The notes: generated by a model from the sequence alone, not told the origin. A stretch of DNA of 64,000 bases from Dryococelus australis (GCA_029891345.1 CM057005.1:69139760-69203759); one strand, 5' to 3'. Counted from the first letter of the stretch, positions 22,555-33,925 are shown. Numbers and translations are program-made.

Positions 22555-22830
22555 AGGGTGGCTTACATCCTTTTCGGTCGCCGAGCCCGGCGCATCTGCT
22601 GGTGCTGGCTGCTGGAGTTGTATTTATACTAAATTTCTGCTTATCAGCAGTTCTTCGGGGCGCAGGGGGTAGCATAGCCTTCCACCATGGGGTCGGGTTT
22701 ATCGGGAGTGCAGAAGTGCTGCACTTTTCTTATTGCCCTGCATGGAAACAACGACAAATTAAAACCCCTGTCTCTGAGGCGGGCGGGCTGTGACGTCACA
22801 ATGTCAATGGGGGTGCTGCCATCTCTCGAT

Positions 22831-23631
22831 CGTAGGAACTTCTTCCAGAGCTAAGCAACGAGTATTAGAATTCTCATAATATTTATTTAAATTGTGGGGG
22901 TGCCTTTTGCATGCATAAATCTGGGTGGGCAATGGGGATTGTAATTATGCACGTAATTTACAATGATGTAATCCGTCTACCCAGGCTTGTGGGCTGTCTT
23001 AGTGCGATACATATAATCTGGTTTGCCGCTTATATATTCCACCCCTGAGCGCATGTGGCTCGTAGATGGGGCGAAGTCGTCCATGAGAGCACATTCTCAC
23101 TGCGCAGCATGCTGGCATGTGTCGTAGTTTCAAGTTGTTTTAACAGCGCTATACTACCCTGCCCTGGCTAGCCTAGAAACAGGCCTCCTCTACCTGTCTT
23201 GCATAGTTCAGCTTCCCGTAAAGTTTGTGATAAATGCAGGAGGGAGTACCTCACCACATGTTTATTTCCAGTAACACAAAATAAACATTGATTGAAACTT
23301 ATCCTTGAGTACCATGTTCCTGTAGACATTGCATCTTTTCGTAGTTGACCTCACCCTTGAGTAAAATGCTGGTGATCCCAGGGACTATACTCGATTGAGC
23401 TAATACACGCTTTGCTAATCCACAAGCACTAACTTTGGCCGGCGTTTCTACATACTCCGGTGCGGTAGGTAGAATGGCGGAGCCATCACAGGTTCATGGT
23501 TTTCAGACCAGCTTATCAGTTCAGTGCTCGTTCTTCCCACCACACCTTTGTGCCAGAGGGGACGTTCTCTGAATTGGGAAGACGCTGTCGAAACCAGCAC
23601 CCAAATTGGGAATGCAGACAGCAATGCCAGT
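22831..23631 (+). other. ANKIB1 intron, mixed repeat debris
   Basis: Contains 'cacctttgtgccagagg' near 23540, shared with 20790. Otherwise nothing could be named. The + strand frames 23496-23903 and 23606-23857 run into the pogo-like repeat and are not genes. Confidence 0.3.
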
Positions 23632-25025
23632 GTGGCGACCTGGCGTCATCTCTCACCCTTCTTTCTGTCTCTTTAAGACACGCATCTTCCTTCCTCCCCT
23701 CAGATGTCAACAAGAGAGGAAGCTGTTGTCTAGCAAAAGAAAAAAGCAAGTCTCTCTGCTGCGCGTGGTTACCTTCACATGCCCACGCTGGCCACGGAGC
23801 AAATGTCTGCCTCACAAATGTAGAAATTTTATCAATATTATCCGTCGCTCAAAATAATTGCACCTATCATCACTTGTATTTCAAAGCAAATGGTTTCGCC
23901 TGAAAATGTTATGAAAAACATTTTAATGAGGAATTATTATTTACAAAGATGTTTTCTTTTGTGATTAAAGGTAGTTTTTTCCTATATGTTTGTTGTTTCA
24001 GTGTATCTGGCATAAAATTAACATGATTTCAAAACTCAATATTTATCTAACTCAAGGGGCTGCAGCTTCTCCAATAAAATGATATGTCCAGAAGTATATA
24101 CTTGACCTTCCCTTGTCACCAAAAAATTGTTTGAACATCAAGCGACTTGTATTATAATTGTAAAGTTCATTTTCAGTAACTTCTTGTGGGGAAATCGGAG
24201 GATTTATATTATTTTATTTTAATAGACACACATCTTTTTGATAAAATAATAAACTGTAATGGCCTATTCGACACCTTTTGTCATCTAATAACGGGTAGTT
24301 AAGCAACGAGCCGAGTGCAGTGTAACTCGTGACGGAAAATCGGAAGACGTGGTTTTGAATGATTAATTATTAAAAATATTGAAGAAAACAATAATAATTG
24401 CCTTATTTATTCATTTCTGTCTCAAAATTACAAGTTTTTTGCAGTAAAATATAATTAATTACTTTGAAAACACACATTTACGGCAGGCGCAAGGTGTCTG
24501 CAACAAGTAGCGCCGTGGAGGGGTAATCCTTCCGCCATCACCCCTCCTCCACCAGCTGCCCATGAACACACTGCCCTATCAATAACTTCTCCACGCTCCC
24601 TAAGTCGATAGAGTGCGCATAGGACATTAAAAATTTGACTTACATTCTGTGTCATTTTATTTTCATTTTCAGAGGGTTTGAAAGTTCTAGGTCAGCTTGA
24701 TTTTGGTGTCTGATTACAATCAGTTATATACAGTATTTTGAGATGTTTTTTTCTTTATTTAAATGAGTTTAGGAAATTTTTTTAAATGTATTACTTACAG
24801 TAATATGTTTTCTAAAATTCTCAATTTTCTTGTGTTTATTAGTTCAACTTTATTCTCAAATTATGTACAACTCTGCCTCTTACTATACTCAACATAAAGT
24901 TTTATGTATAAGATTAAAAGTTGTATTTTATTGATATACATGTCAGAAACCTCATCTACTGAAATCCTTCATGTATGGAAATTGTTTGGCAGTCCCCTGA
25001 ATTACGATACATCGAAAGTCGACTG
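23632..25025 (+). mobile_element. Pogo/Tigger-like DNA element relic, copy 2
   Basis: Inverted partner of 1732-3165. The right end ...GAAAGTCGACTG is followed by TA (25026-25027); reverse complemented it begins CAGTCGACTTTCGATG, a pogo/Tigger-like terminus. CAGGGGACTGCC is conserved about 20-40 bases in, in both copies. The CT-rich internal segment 23690-23790 is the unit amplified at 28838-29175. No transposase frame remains. Confidence 0.65.
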
Positions 25026-25027
25026 TA

Positions 25028-25619
25028 TTTATGTTGCACCTATTGACTTTGTTCACGGTTTTCCTTTGTGTAACTTACCTTATTCACGTTGTCAATTTGC
25101 TTAGTTCCCAACTTTATGCAATTTAACCAATGTTATTTCTTTTGCAACCAGTGTTTTGTTACTTTAATCTTATAAACCCTGTGAAACTTTTTGCACTATT
25201 GATTTTCTTCTTTCACCTGAGCAAACACTGTAAAGCAAGACAAATTTTTAATGGACACTTACCTCAAGGTAAACTAATTGTTGAATGGCTCCAATCTAAC
25301 TGTTCTTCTATTGTATATTGAAGTGTACCACCTGAATTTCGTACCCTGTAGCAGCTGCTATTTTTAATGTAAGTAGGGGTTGCCAACCATATAAGTATCT
25401 TCTCTCTGCAAACTTTTCTCACTAATTTGAGATTATACCATTTAACTTCTTGTGTCTATGTACACAGAGAGAGAACTTAGATACTCCCTTAAGGCCAGGA
25501 TTCAATGTAGGTATTTAAATCTTATACTTACCTTTTTCACTAGCTTTGCAGTGGGCTGTGAAAATAATTTTGCAACCGCATATCCCAATTAAAGCATTCA
25601 ACCTAATCAACAGGGATAA
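25028..25619 (+). other. ANKIB1 intron, no feature recognised
   Basis: AT-rich sequence between the pogo-like copy and a GC-richer block. Nothing recognised. Confidence 0.4.
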
Positions 25620-26990
25620 TTGTATTCCAGACACCGTCAAGAGAGTCCAGATACCTTAGAGAGGATGTTCGTCCTTCGTGCCTGTGTTGATGTGCCATGA
25701 GCATTGTCATTCACCCAATCTAGCCTCGCCACAGCCGCGGCTCCATCCTAAGAAGAGCTGTTATGCTGCACATACCACAGTATGCCTTGAAGCTCAGGGT
25801 TAGCTCGGGCCAGCTGATGCCTCCTGCTGCACCGCAACCCACTTCGCACCACACTGCCGCTCTCTCACCCAAAGCCTGCCACGCTTCACGGCTACCACAC
25901 TGGCCTCGCAATTTGCAGTCAGGAGTTAGAGTTACCACACACCACCACATCTACCGTGACTAGGGACCACTCCTTGGTTGGCATCCTAGGTTGGCCCTTT
26001 AGGCCCCAATCAGGGTACAGGCTGTGTTATGTGTGTTTCTTGTTCGAACAATAAACAGGCATAAATCAAGCTGGTCGAGTTATCTCTTTCAGACTCTTTC
26101 TTTCTACACCTTGCTTCCTGATTTTTTCCCGCTTCAAACCTTTCTCCAATTACACTCTTGTAGGAGCAAGTACGTGCCGACTCCCGAATACCATCCTATG
26201 ACTCTTGTAACCCCCACCTCTTATGAGTGGAAGTTCTCTCAACTGTTACAAACTTCTGTGAGTGCGACGACCTACCCAGCTAATACATTGGCAGGGGCCA
26301 GCAGCCAATCCTGACCCGGAGCTCTGGCTTTACATGATACACTGATCTGGCGACTTCCTGCCTTACTGTGTAGCACGGGAGCGGATGCCCCTAGCCTACT
26401 GTTGATTAATCCACCTACTGACGCCTCTTTCCTTCAGGTCGTGCCCGTCTCCATGGAACAACCAATGTCTCCCCTTTTACTTCACTAATTCCTATGCCTC
26501 TCCTCAGGGCTGTGCAAGATAAGGCAATGAAAAAGGAACTAGCTTTGATTGCTGGTCTGATGGGAAGATGGGTGTGACCAAGAGGAACCTGCCGGTTAAA
26601 GAGGGATGCAAACCAACGCCTCAGGTGGGAACCACAGCCTCCAGTTTGACCTGCTGTGGCTCACCTCATGAGTGATCTCTTCACTGATGCCCACGCCACC
26701 TAAGAAAGTAGTTAACTCTCACACAACCGCCAGCCACAGAACAAGTGGTTCATTGCCTAAACACGACACCAAGTTACACACCGGCCTGAACACAAACCAG
26801 GCCAGCACCTCCAACTGCACCACCACATGTCCAATGGACCATCATAGAGTTGCCAAAACCAGTCAGTCCTGCTACCAGTTCAAACCCCATCATGATGACT
26901 GTGCAGGCTTCCCTGCCGTCTGGGAGGGAATGTCACAGACGCCCGCAAAATCCCAGTAAAGCACATAGGTGAGGCGTCACCATCATCATA
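25620..26990 (+). repeat. GC-richer block, probably degraded retroelement
   Basis: Composition and style resemble the other retroelement-derived islands. It has a CAATAAAC (polyadenylation-like) at 26048-26055. Two + strand frames (26024-26314 and 26672-26959) are Thr/Ser/His-rich without a known domain. No terminal repeats or enzymatic motifs were found, so this is a composition-based call only. Confidence 0.25.
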
Positions 26991-27747
26991 CATTTTTCTC
27001 AGTGACACCAAATTTTTGACTAGCTGCTCATTTCCTGTTTTTACATGCATTTGCTACAACTTACAATTTAAATTTTACATGATAAGCGACTTATTATTTT
27101 CCCATTATAACACGTGTGAAACAATGTCCGAATATCCCACGATGAGTCTATTCGAAAAGTGCGCATGAGAAAACTGGACTGATGATTGATAACAGCTTGG
27201 GCAAAGGAGGAAGAAGAGAGATACAGTAGTGAACAGCCTGGCAAGGTCACGTGCATTCTGAACTGTGCTGTTGCCAAGGAATCCTGCAGTCACTTTGTGT
27301 GAGCAATTGGTAGCTTAACTTCAGCTGTTACGTGAACTTAAGTTCAGTCGTAGAAAAAGCTTGTGCTGCCTGTAAACTGAATTTTTTTTACATTTCCAGG
27401 TTTAGAGAATGAGAATAATGATACGGCCTATACACGCCAAAATACACTAATATATCAAAGTATTTTGCTTATTTTGGATTGGTGGATTATCTATTTGAAA
27501 TACCTAGTGGTCCTTATTTTTTAATGTAAGACTTGTTTTTGCTGATGAGATTAGTATTTGGTGTATTCCCAGCTTGTTTTGCGTAAAAAATACTAGGGCT
27601 CTTGAAGTTCCAGTCCCTAGTAAGGGACTTGGAATATTAAGTTCTCAGCTGAGTCACAAGGTATAGGAGCATTTATATGAAAGTTTAATTCATTGCACAG
27701 AAGCCCTGCCATGTAGTTTTCATGTCTTTGGTTTTTCCATTTTGCAG
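26991..27747 (+). other. ANKIB1 intron end
   Basis: AT-rich intron ending in ggtttttccattttgcag (27730-27747), a strong polypyrimidine tract and acceptor. No other feature. Confidence 0.6.
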
Positions 27748-27906
27748 TGTATAGAGTGAATGTGACAGCTGACTATAACATGGACTTAGTGATTGCTCTT
27801 GAGATGTCCCGACTGCAGATGATAGAGGATGAGATGAAGAAGAGACAGAAGGCAGAAGAGGCAAGTAAGGTACAGTCCTCCGCGGCACCCACATCAAGTG
27901 TTGGAG
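27748..27906 (+). CDS. ANKIB1: ANKIB1-like E3 ubiquitin ligase, UIM-containing exon
   Basis: A 159-base exon entering in phase 1 (acceptor AG 27746-27747) and leaving in phase 1 before GTATGT at 27907. It encodes VYRVNVTADYNMDLVIALEM, SRLQMIEDEMKKRQKAEEAS and KVQSSAAPTSSVG. The segment MDLVIALEMSRLQMIEDE fits a ubiquitin-interacting motif: hydrophobic-x-x-Ala-x-x-x-Ser followed by acidic residues. In ANKIB1 such motifs bind ubiquitin downstream of the RBR module. A second donor-like GCAA|GTAAGG at 27861-27870 would end the exon at 27864, also in phase 1. Two in-frame isoforms differing by 14 codons are therefore possible. Confidence 0.85.
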
Positions 27907-28837
27907 GTATGTGATCACTGTTTATCACTAACACTGCTGTCTTATGTATTAATCACAGCAATATTGTAAAGTCACATTATTTCATGTTTTTATGTTCATA
28001 ATCATATACTTAATGTAATATGGTATCTGTATCCACTACTTATAGAATGACAATTGTATAAAAATGTAAGCATGTAATGGAGACAGCTGTGTACCTGAAA
28101 TTTTGGGTAACGTACTGGTTATCATGAATTACATATAAACTGTAACTTTTAGAACTAATTCACAGATATCTACAGTTCTTTTGAAGTCTATTCTTCAGGG
28201 TTTGTCTAGTTTCCAAATTCAAATACCATTTACTTGACAAACTTGAGAAGTTGTAGTGACACCTTTTCACTCACGGTACAAGCAACTACATTTTGATTGC
28301 ACTGCTGCCACTTGTATGTATCCAAGGTTGTTGACAATTGGAGGCGACAGTTTGGTGCAGCCACTTATGCCAAGTTATTGGTGTGCAGTTTGAATAATGT
28401 TCAGGCCTGAATGGACTTGCTCTCGGCTTTCAGTTGGGACTGCTCTGAATTCAAGTGCAGTTGCAGTGCATCTTGGCATCAAGAATTTCTCATTTATTCA
28501 ATTTTCAGTGCAAATATTAATGTGACTTTGTTTATTTTTCATGTGTATCTATCTACAGTGAACCGAAAATGCATGTACCAAAAAATGTATCCACCCAAAA
28601 TTTTAATGGTCCGGGAAAAATTCTTCTATAAATAATGTTGAAATTATCCACTTTTATAGTTTATTGAATATCACATCAATCAAAAATCTTCAGTCTCGTC
28701 ACTTAAGGTATCACACAGCGATCATTTTGAACTATTTGTTTATGCAAACGTTTAATAACTGATTGTTAAACACATTAATTGCAGTTTTATCATTTCCAAT
28801 TCAGTTAATACTTAGGAGACAGGCAGCCAGGCACGAC
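27907..28837 (+). other. ANKIB1 intron, no feature recognised
   Basis: AT-rich intron start. Short frames near 28411 and 28763 have no motif. Confidence 0.4.
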
Positions 28838-29175
28838 CTTGCTTCCTCCCCTTACAAATCTGTTGAAAGAGGAAGCGGTTACCTAGCAACCAGCATGACA
28901 TCCTCTCTCTCCTCTCCTCTCTCTCTGTCTCTCTCAGCTATGCACCTTTCTTTCTTCCCTTACGTGACAACAAAAGGGGGAGAGGTTATCTAGCAAATAA
29001 AAGCTGCCTGTTCTCTCTTGGTTGCATGTTTGCTTCCTCCCATTACATGTCTGGCAAGAAGGGTATTGATTGCCTAGCAACAAATGCTGCGTCCTTGCAT
29101 CCTCTCTCTCTTGGCCAACCGGTGGTAGCTCATCACTGCCTTGTGTGATATGGCTTCCTCCCCTTACACACACAC
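28838..29175. repeat. Tandem array (about 3.5 units) of the pogo-element internal segment
   Basis: Units of roughly 85-120 bases start with GCTTCCTCCCCTTACA-type sequence at about 28848, 28950, 29032 and 29152. Each continues through an AAGAGG/AAGGG-like purine block into GTTRYCTAGCAA and a CTCTCT tract. The same unit appears once in each pogo-like copy (about 2995-3075 on the - strand, 23690-23790 on the + strand). Unit length varies mainly in the CT tract. Confidence 0.6.
28878..28890 (+). promoter_or_regulatory. RFX X-box-like site in tandem unit 1
   Basis: GTTACCTAGCAAC fits the X-box consensus RYYNYY-N(1-3)-RRNRAC with a one-base spacer. A second match, ATTGCCTAGCAAC, lies at 29069-29081 in unit 3. 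Unit 2 and the single pogo-element copies deviate at the last position. Binding is inference from consensus only. Confidence 0.35.
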
Positions 29176-29639
29176 ACGGATAGATGAGATGCACGTAAAT
29201 TGAATTTGTTGGGGATGTCTGATGTAGGGCGCGAATTCTGGCACAGCTGGAAAGGACATGTTGCCTGCACACAGGATGCAAGCTGCTGAGTTGCATGTAA
29301 GTCGAACGGCTGGAAGGAAATTACTGCCTGAAGGCATATTTTGCGACCAATTTCCTTCAAATTTGGGGGAGGGGTGCCGTTTCGGACCCCCCCCCCCCTT
29401 TCCCATTGGCAATTAGGTCCTTTTATAAGCCTAAGGCCTAAGTGTTAAGTCTCAAGTCGTAAATGTTATGTCCTAAGTGTTAAGTCTGAAGTCTTTAGTA
29501 TTAAGTCTTAACTTTTAAATCTTACTTTCAGCATAATTGCAACTGCATGTCGGGATGTGTGAGCAAGCGCCGATAGGCACAAGTGAGCATGTGCCGAAGT
29601 TCCCAGACGACATTGCACCGTAAATACTAATTCGTACAG
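29176..29639 (+). repeat. C-run and degenerate short repeat
   Basis: A run of 12 C (29387-29398) is followed, at about 29430-29525, by a degenerate array built from words such as AAGTGTTAAGTCT, AAGTCGTAAATGT and TTAAGTCTTAA. Its period is about 10-21 bases and each word resembles the next. No coding content. Confidence 0.6.
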
Positions 29640-30870
29640 TTACCTGATTCTCCTATGGTGGCTCAGCCCACGGATTCCTCGGGCCGGTCCCTTGGTCCAT
29701 TCACGAATAAAACACCATACACCCAGTCTATGCCAGGGATTCCTGAAATTCAGGACCACCACCCACTGACGTGTGCAGAGCTGTGCGAGGACCCTAACTC
29801 CAAGTCATTAGGAAGCCTGTTTGCCAGTAGGCTTGTCTCTTGTAGAGGCAGGAATGGAGTATAGTGGCAGCTGGGATGGTCACAATGCATCTTAGCATAA
29901 AAAATTTTTAATTTATTCAATTTTCAGTGCAAATATTAATGTAACTTTCTTGTTTTGTTTGCATTGTTCCTATTTACAGTGAACCGAAAATGCATGTCCT
30001 GATCTAGTATTGGGACCATCAGCCAGCGAGACCTGACTGTCAGTATCCATCGCACTTCTGGTGCCGGGTACTGAGATAGAGATACCACATGGCATTCGGT
30101 TGACAGAGACTGTACGTGGTTGTACACCCAAGTAAGACCACAGCGACACGTGGTCCACTTCCCTGAGGTCTGATCATAGAAGCTCTTTCCTCATGCCCTT
30201 CTCCTTTTGTAGTGGTACCAGTAAGAGGGTCAAAAGGGCTGTGACCAACTCTAAATATCAGTCGGAGCCTAGCCATATCCCTATCGGTCTTGAGCTCCTT
30301 GGTCCCCAGGAACAGGTGAAGGCTGTACGCCGCTTAGAGATGCCCATCTCACCAGTCTACAAACCAGCTCTCTTCACGCCACCTACCAGAGTCGACGGCA
30401 CATCACACCGAGTAATCTTGGCCTACTAGAACGGACAAAGATAGGCCACTCAGCCCAGATAACCTATGGTTTTGGCGGACCCCAATCAGTCAGCCAAATC
30501 CGGCATCAACCAGATCCTGCGAGCACACACACCGACCAGCACAGCAGATTCAGGGGCCATACTGGTCCCACCACAGTCCAAATAGCAGCAACCTCCGCAG
30601 GTCACACGTCGCCCAGGCAACCCAGTGAGAGTGGCCCCTCCGAGACGTAAAGCCATACTTGCCGTACCAGATTTTGTGCCCTGCCACAAAGCAACCAGTA
30701 TGGTACTGTACACTGGTCGTGCACAAGTACCATGCAAGGACTAGAGAGAGTTCAAGCAGAACCCCCTAGGTGAATCTACCCTAGCAACCACCAAAAACAC
30801 TTTGGTATTTGTGATGTTCCTCAGTTTCCCACAGGCCGTCATGCATCATCATAATAAAGGAATCATTTTA
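29640..30870 (+). repeat. GC-richer block, probably degraded retroelement
   Basis: Several overlapping frames on both strands (29655-29864, 30040-30276, 30193-30429, 30486-30737) show no recognised domain. The sentence-like Pro/Thr/Arg-rich + strand frame at 30193-30429 could be a gag-like remnant. Called on composition and position only. Confidence 0.25.
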
Positions 30871-31740
30871 CAGATAACAACCTATGGGGAAAGAAAAGTG
30901 AAAGACACAAGTGGCACATATAAAAATTAAGCGCTTTGAGTATAGCAAGGCCTCTCTCTTGAAAGGCGTGTGGAATTCTTCTATATTCTAATTGCCGTGG
31001 CGCGGAGGGCGGGGAAAAGTGGCTCTGCCTGAAGCCGTCCTAACGTGTTGCATGGCAGGCAGCAGTTAAGTGCGACAAATAGTTTAGGTGCTTGCCAGCA
31101 CTAGGCCTTCCATCACCTATGCTGGCAGGAACTAAATACACTAGTACACTGAAAAAATAAATTAACTATCACATTGTCGTACGGACCACCTTCATTAAAT
31201 AAAAAACATGGTAAACCCTCAAAGACGAAAATGAGCACTTTAAATATTTACAACAATGTTCGTTTGAAAATAATTCAAAAATTTCAATTTGGCTCATTGG
31301 TGAGAGTCCTTGGTTTAGTTTTAGGCATGAGTTTGTTGACATCTGCTCAGAATGGGAAGTCTCTTTACACTGGCTTTTAACATGGTGTGTCTGCAGCAAT
31401 TATTATTTACGCTACTATTCTGGCACTTATTCAGCGTCCTTGGGTGCCATAAAACTGGTTGGTGTAGCACAATATTACTGATTTGGTACTAGGGTTTGTT
31501 TACGCAATTAGTTTTGTTCGGTTTTTCTTATTTTTCTTCTCCTTCCTCTCCTTCCACTTTCATTGGCCAGTAGCAGCTATTTACAACTACTAAAGAGAAC
31601 TATCTTTATGTGTATGTAACTTGTTTATTGTACTAATTAAGCAATTAACGGCTACACAAATAACTGTTCGTCATTTACTAAACTTCACTTAACTGCGATT
31701 TACGGATGTTAAAACTGTTCATGGAGCACGTGCCTACTCA
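30871..31740 (+). other. ANKIB1 intron, no feature recognised
   Basis: Mixed AT-rich sequence with an imperfect inverted repeat near 31093-31130 (GCTTGCCAGCA / TGCTGGCAGGAAC). Nothing else. Confidence 0.35.
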
Positions 31741-32274
31741 CTACATCTTCTGTCGTATTGTCGCTGGTCTACCCTGCTTTCTCATGGTCACGTGCAGGGG
31801 ATACGGCCAAGTGAACCAAGACGTGGGTCTCCAAGGTGATTCTCTGTACCTGCCAGGCTTGAAGGTGCCATAGCAGACGCGGACTGACTGTTCTCTCCTA
31901 GACTGGCTGGTGGGTACTGGGTTCTCATCCCTAGCAGTGGCCAGCTGGGGGCCATCATGCACTAGGGGACGATCATTGGCCCTCTCTTCCTGCTGGATGG
32001 CCATCAGAAGTTGAGGTTCTGGGTGCCACAATAACTCTCTAGCTTGGCTGCTGGGTTCATCCTCTAGTCCAGTAGGATGGGTCCCAGTGACCTTGGTGCT
32101 TTTCGGCACCAGGGTGGGGTAGACAGTGTCTCCCTGGGCAAGAGCGGTTGGGGTGTCCGGTCAAGGCAGAGGCTCTTCAGGTACTTCTGCCTTGTTGGCT
32201 GAGCTGCTGGGCTCATCCTCTCGTTCGGATTGGTGAACTGCTCGGTGGGTCTCAGCGCCTATTGGCACTGAGAC

Positions 32275-32988
32275 CTAGTGAGTGGCTGTTGGGTCCAGGC
32301 TGGACGCGGCCGGCTCTGCCGTCCAAGGTAGGAGCTCCAGGGTCCCCCTGACCTCGTCTGCACTTCTGGTCTCTTCCTTCCTTTTGGAAGGGCGAGTTTT
32401 GGTGTCGATCTCGGTGTTGTCCGACGTCAGGACCAGAAAGGCCATCGGAGGCATAGACTCTTCGGACTCCCCTGCCCCCTCAGTGCAGCTGATGTCTTCC
32501 TCCCAATCAGGAGGCAAAGTGGCTGCGATGACTGTTGCATCATCCAACGTCACAGCTTCTGGGTTGGCCATGTCCACCCAGGCTGGCGTGAGTGGGGTGG
32601 CCGATTGAGGTAGAGGCTGTTGATGCACCTCTACCTCACCTTCACTGTCCAGCGCGGACTTCGCCATGAAATCTCAGTCATTGCTGGTGACATCTGGGCA
32701 TGTCTGGCAATGGTACAGTGTAGAAAGCTGTTTGGTGTCAATAGCAGGGTTCTGACGGAGGCTGCTCCTTGACACATTGGGAAATCTACCCGTACCGTGA
32801 TGGCTTGCCTGCTCTTTCTGTCGGAGTCGAACCAAACCTCTGGTTCCTGGGGTGGAGGGCGGCTCTGGGTCGTCTCTCTCTTCTTCGGCATCGACCTCAG
32901 ACTCCTTTGTGTGGGCTTCTTGCTCGAGAGGTTCTTCGGGGAAGGAGCGTATCGGTCCCTTGGTCGCCTTTCGGATGCACCCCCTCAC
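32275..32988 (-). pseudogene. Pro/Glu-rich C-terminal extension of the gypsy pol frame
   Basis: Two open segments (32674-32988 and 32275-32667) in the same register as the integrase, separated by one stop, are acidic and Pro/Ser/Thr-rich, for example KESEVDAEEERDDPEPPSTP and DWEEDISCTEGAGESEESMP. No fold is recognisable; it looks disordered. The + strand frames overlapping it are shadows. It may be a pol tail or the start of a third ORF; I cannot tell. Confidence 0.4.
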
Positions 32989-33015
32989 ATTTTCGGCCTA
33001 GTAAACATTCTCTTG

Positions 33016-33925
33016 TCAGCCCACTATTTTGTATGGCCCCTCCCACTTCTTGACCAGACCGGCGCTGAACTGGCCACAGGCCTTGCTCAGTGGGTGGCTG
33101 CAGATGAGGACGGCTTCTCTCATGCTGAAACTCCACATGCTGGTGTGGTGATGCAGGTATTTCTTCTCAGTATAGCAGGCCAGGTCTTCACGGGCTTTGG
33201 TCGTCCTGGTTAAGGCAGCCAGGTGTATATCTTTGGACTGCGGCATCTCACCGGGTTCCTGCTTCCACTGCCAATCACCTGGGTGGTGGAGAGTTCTGCC
33301 CAGGATGAGCTGGCTGGGGCTGCTGTTGACTGCCTTGTTTGTCTTTCGTCTGAGGGCGAAGAGGATTGTTGGGATTTGCCGGTCCCAGTGGCGGTAGTCG
33401 TTACCCACACTGAGTCGGAGGCTCTTCTTCAGCTCATGATTTCTCTGCTCAGTGGGGTTTGCTTGCAGATGGTATGGGCAGGTCGTCCATGTCTCAATCC
33501 CCCATCTGTTGCATGATGTTTGCTGTCACTGGCTGATGAATAGCATGCCCTTGTCCGTCAAGATCGATTGTGGGTATCCCCAGCGGGGGAATATCTGTGC
33601 CTCAAACTTGCGGATTATGTTTGACGTCTCCTGGCTGGGGAGAGGGAATGCCTCTACCCAGCGACAAAAGAGGTAGGTGATTACCAAGAGGTAGCGGTTG
33701 TCCCAGGTGTTTCTGGAATAAAGCCCTATCAAGTCGGCTGGCAGCTGTACCTAGACCATGTGTTGTCCATGGGGTTCGGTGTAGGTTGAGGCACAGGGTA
33801 AGCCTTGCCCTGGTAGCACGCCTTGCAGCTGTTGACCTACTGGCGAATGTCGCTGCTCATCCTGTCCCAAATGTAGTGTGTCCCAATATCTTGCTGCCAC
33901 CAACCTCCTCTCATCTTATGCATCA
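33016..33925 (-). pseudogene. Ty3/gypsy integrase, broken by stop and frameshift
   Basis: Integrase inserts element cDNA into host DNA. At the N-terminal side, HYIWDRMSSDIRQ followed by a stop and then VNSCKACYQGK is the end of the HHCC zinc-binding domain (C-x2-C visible). The catalytic triad can be placed. The first Asp is in a LPADLIG context near 33742, just before NTWDNRYLLVITYLFCRWVE. The second is Asp in LTDKG (codon 33553-33555). The Glu is in NPTEQR (33448-33450), 34 residues after the second Asp, as in D,D(35)E integrases. An in-frame TGA at 33526-33528 interrupts the core where a Trp is common. The end WEGPYKIVG (33042-33019) is the usual C-terminal strand of gypsy integrases. Inactive as it stands. 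Confidence 0.8.

Larger units (their letters stand above)
21000..22830 (-). mobile_element. Protease-bearing retroelement relic, copy B, with stem-loop array
   Basis: GC-richer block. The - strand frame 21268-21711 carries the shared tail peptide, and to its right is a CAGGTGAAGGCAAGCCTG hairpin (22007-22024), as in copies A and C. Further right is an array of AGTCT...AGACT stem-loops (22291-22554). The same order (tail peptide, hairpin, AGTCT stem-loops) occurs at 43000-44400, so these are copies of one element. Boundaries are approximate. Confidence 0.55.
31741..33925 (-). mobile_element. Ty3/gypsy retrotransposon fragment (3' part of pol)
   Basis: On the - strand the order is an integrase zinc-binding remnant (33925-33780), an integrase catalytic core (33760-33430), an integrase C-terminal region (to 33016), and then a Pro/Glu-rich stretch in the same reading frame down to 31741. 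The frames 33526-33732, 33016-33408, 32674-32988, 32275-32667 and 31741-32109 are all in one register, separated by single stops. This indicates a comparatively young, lightly mutated copy. RT, RNase H and LTRs are not found within the block. It lies antisense in the last ANKIB1 intron. Confidence 0.75.

Noticed and set aside
32769..33213. + strand frames of 94-138 codons
   Set aside because: Antisense shadows of the gypsy pol frame on the - strand.
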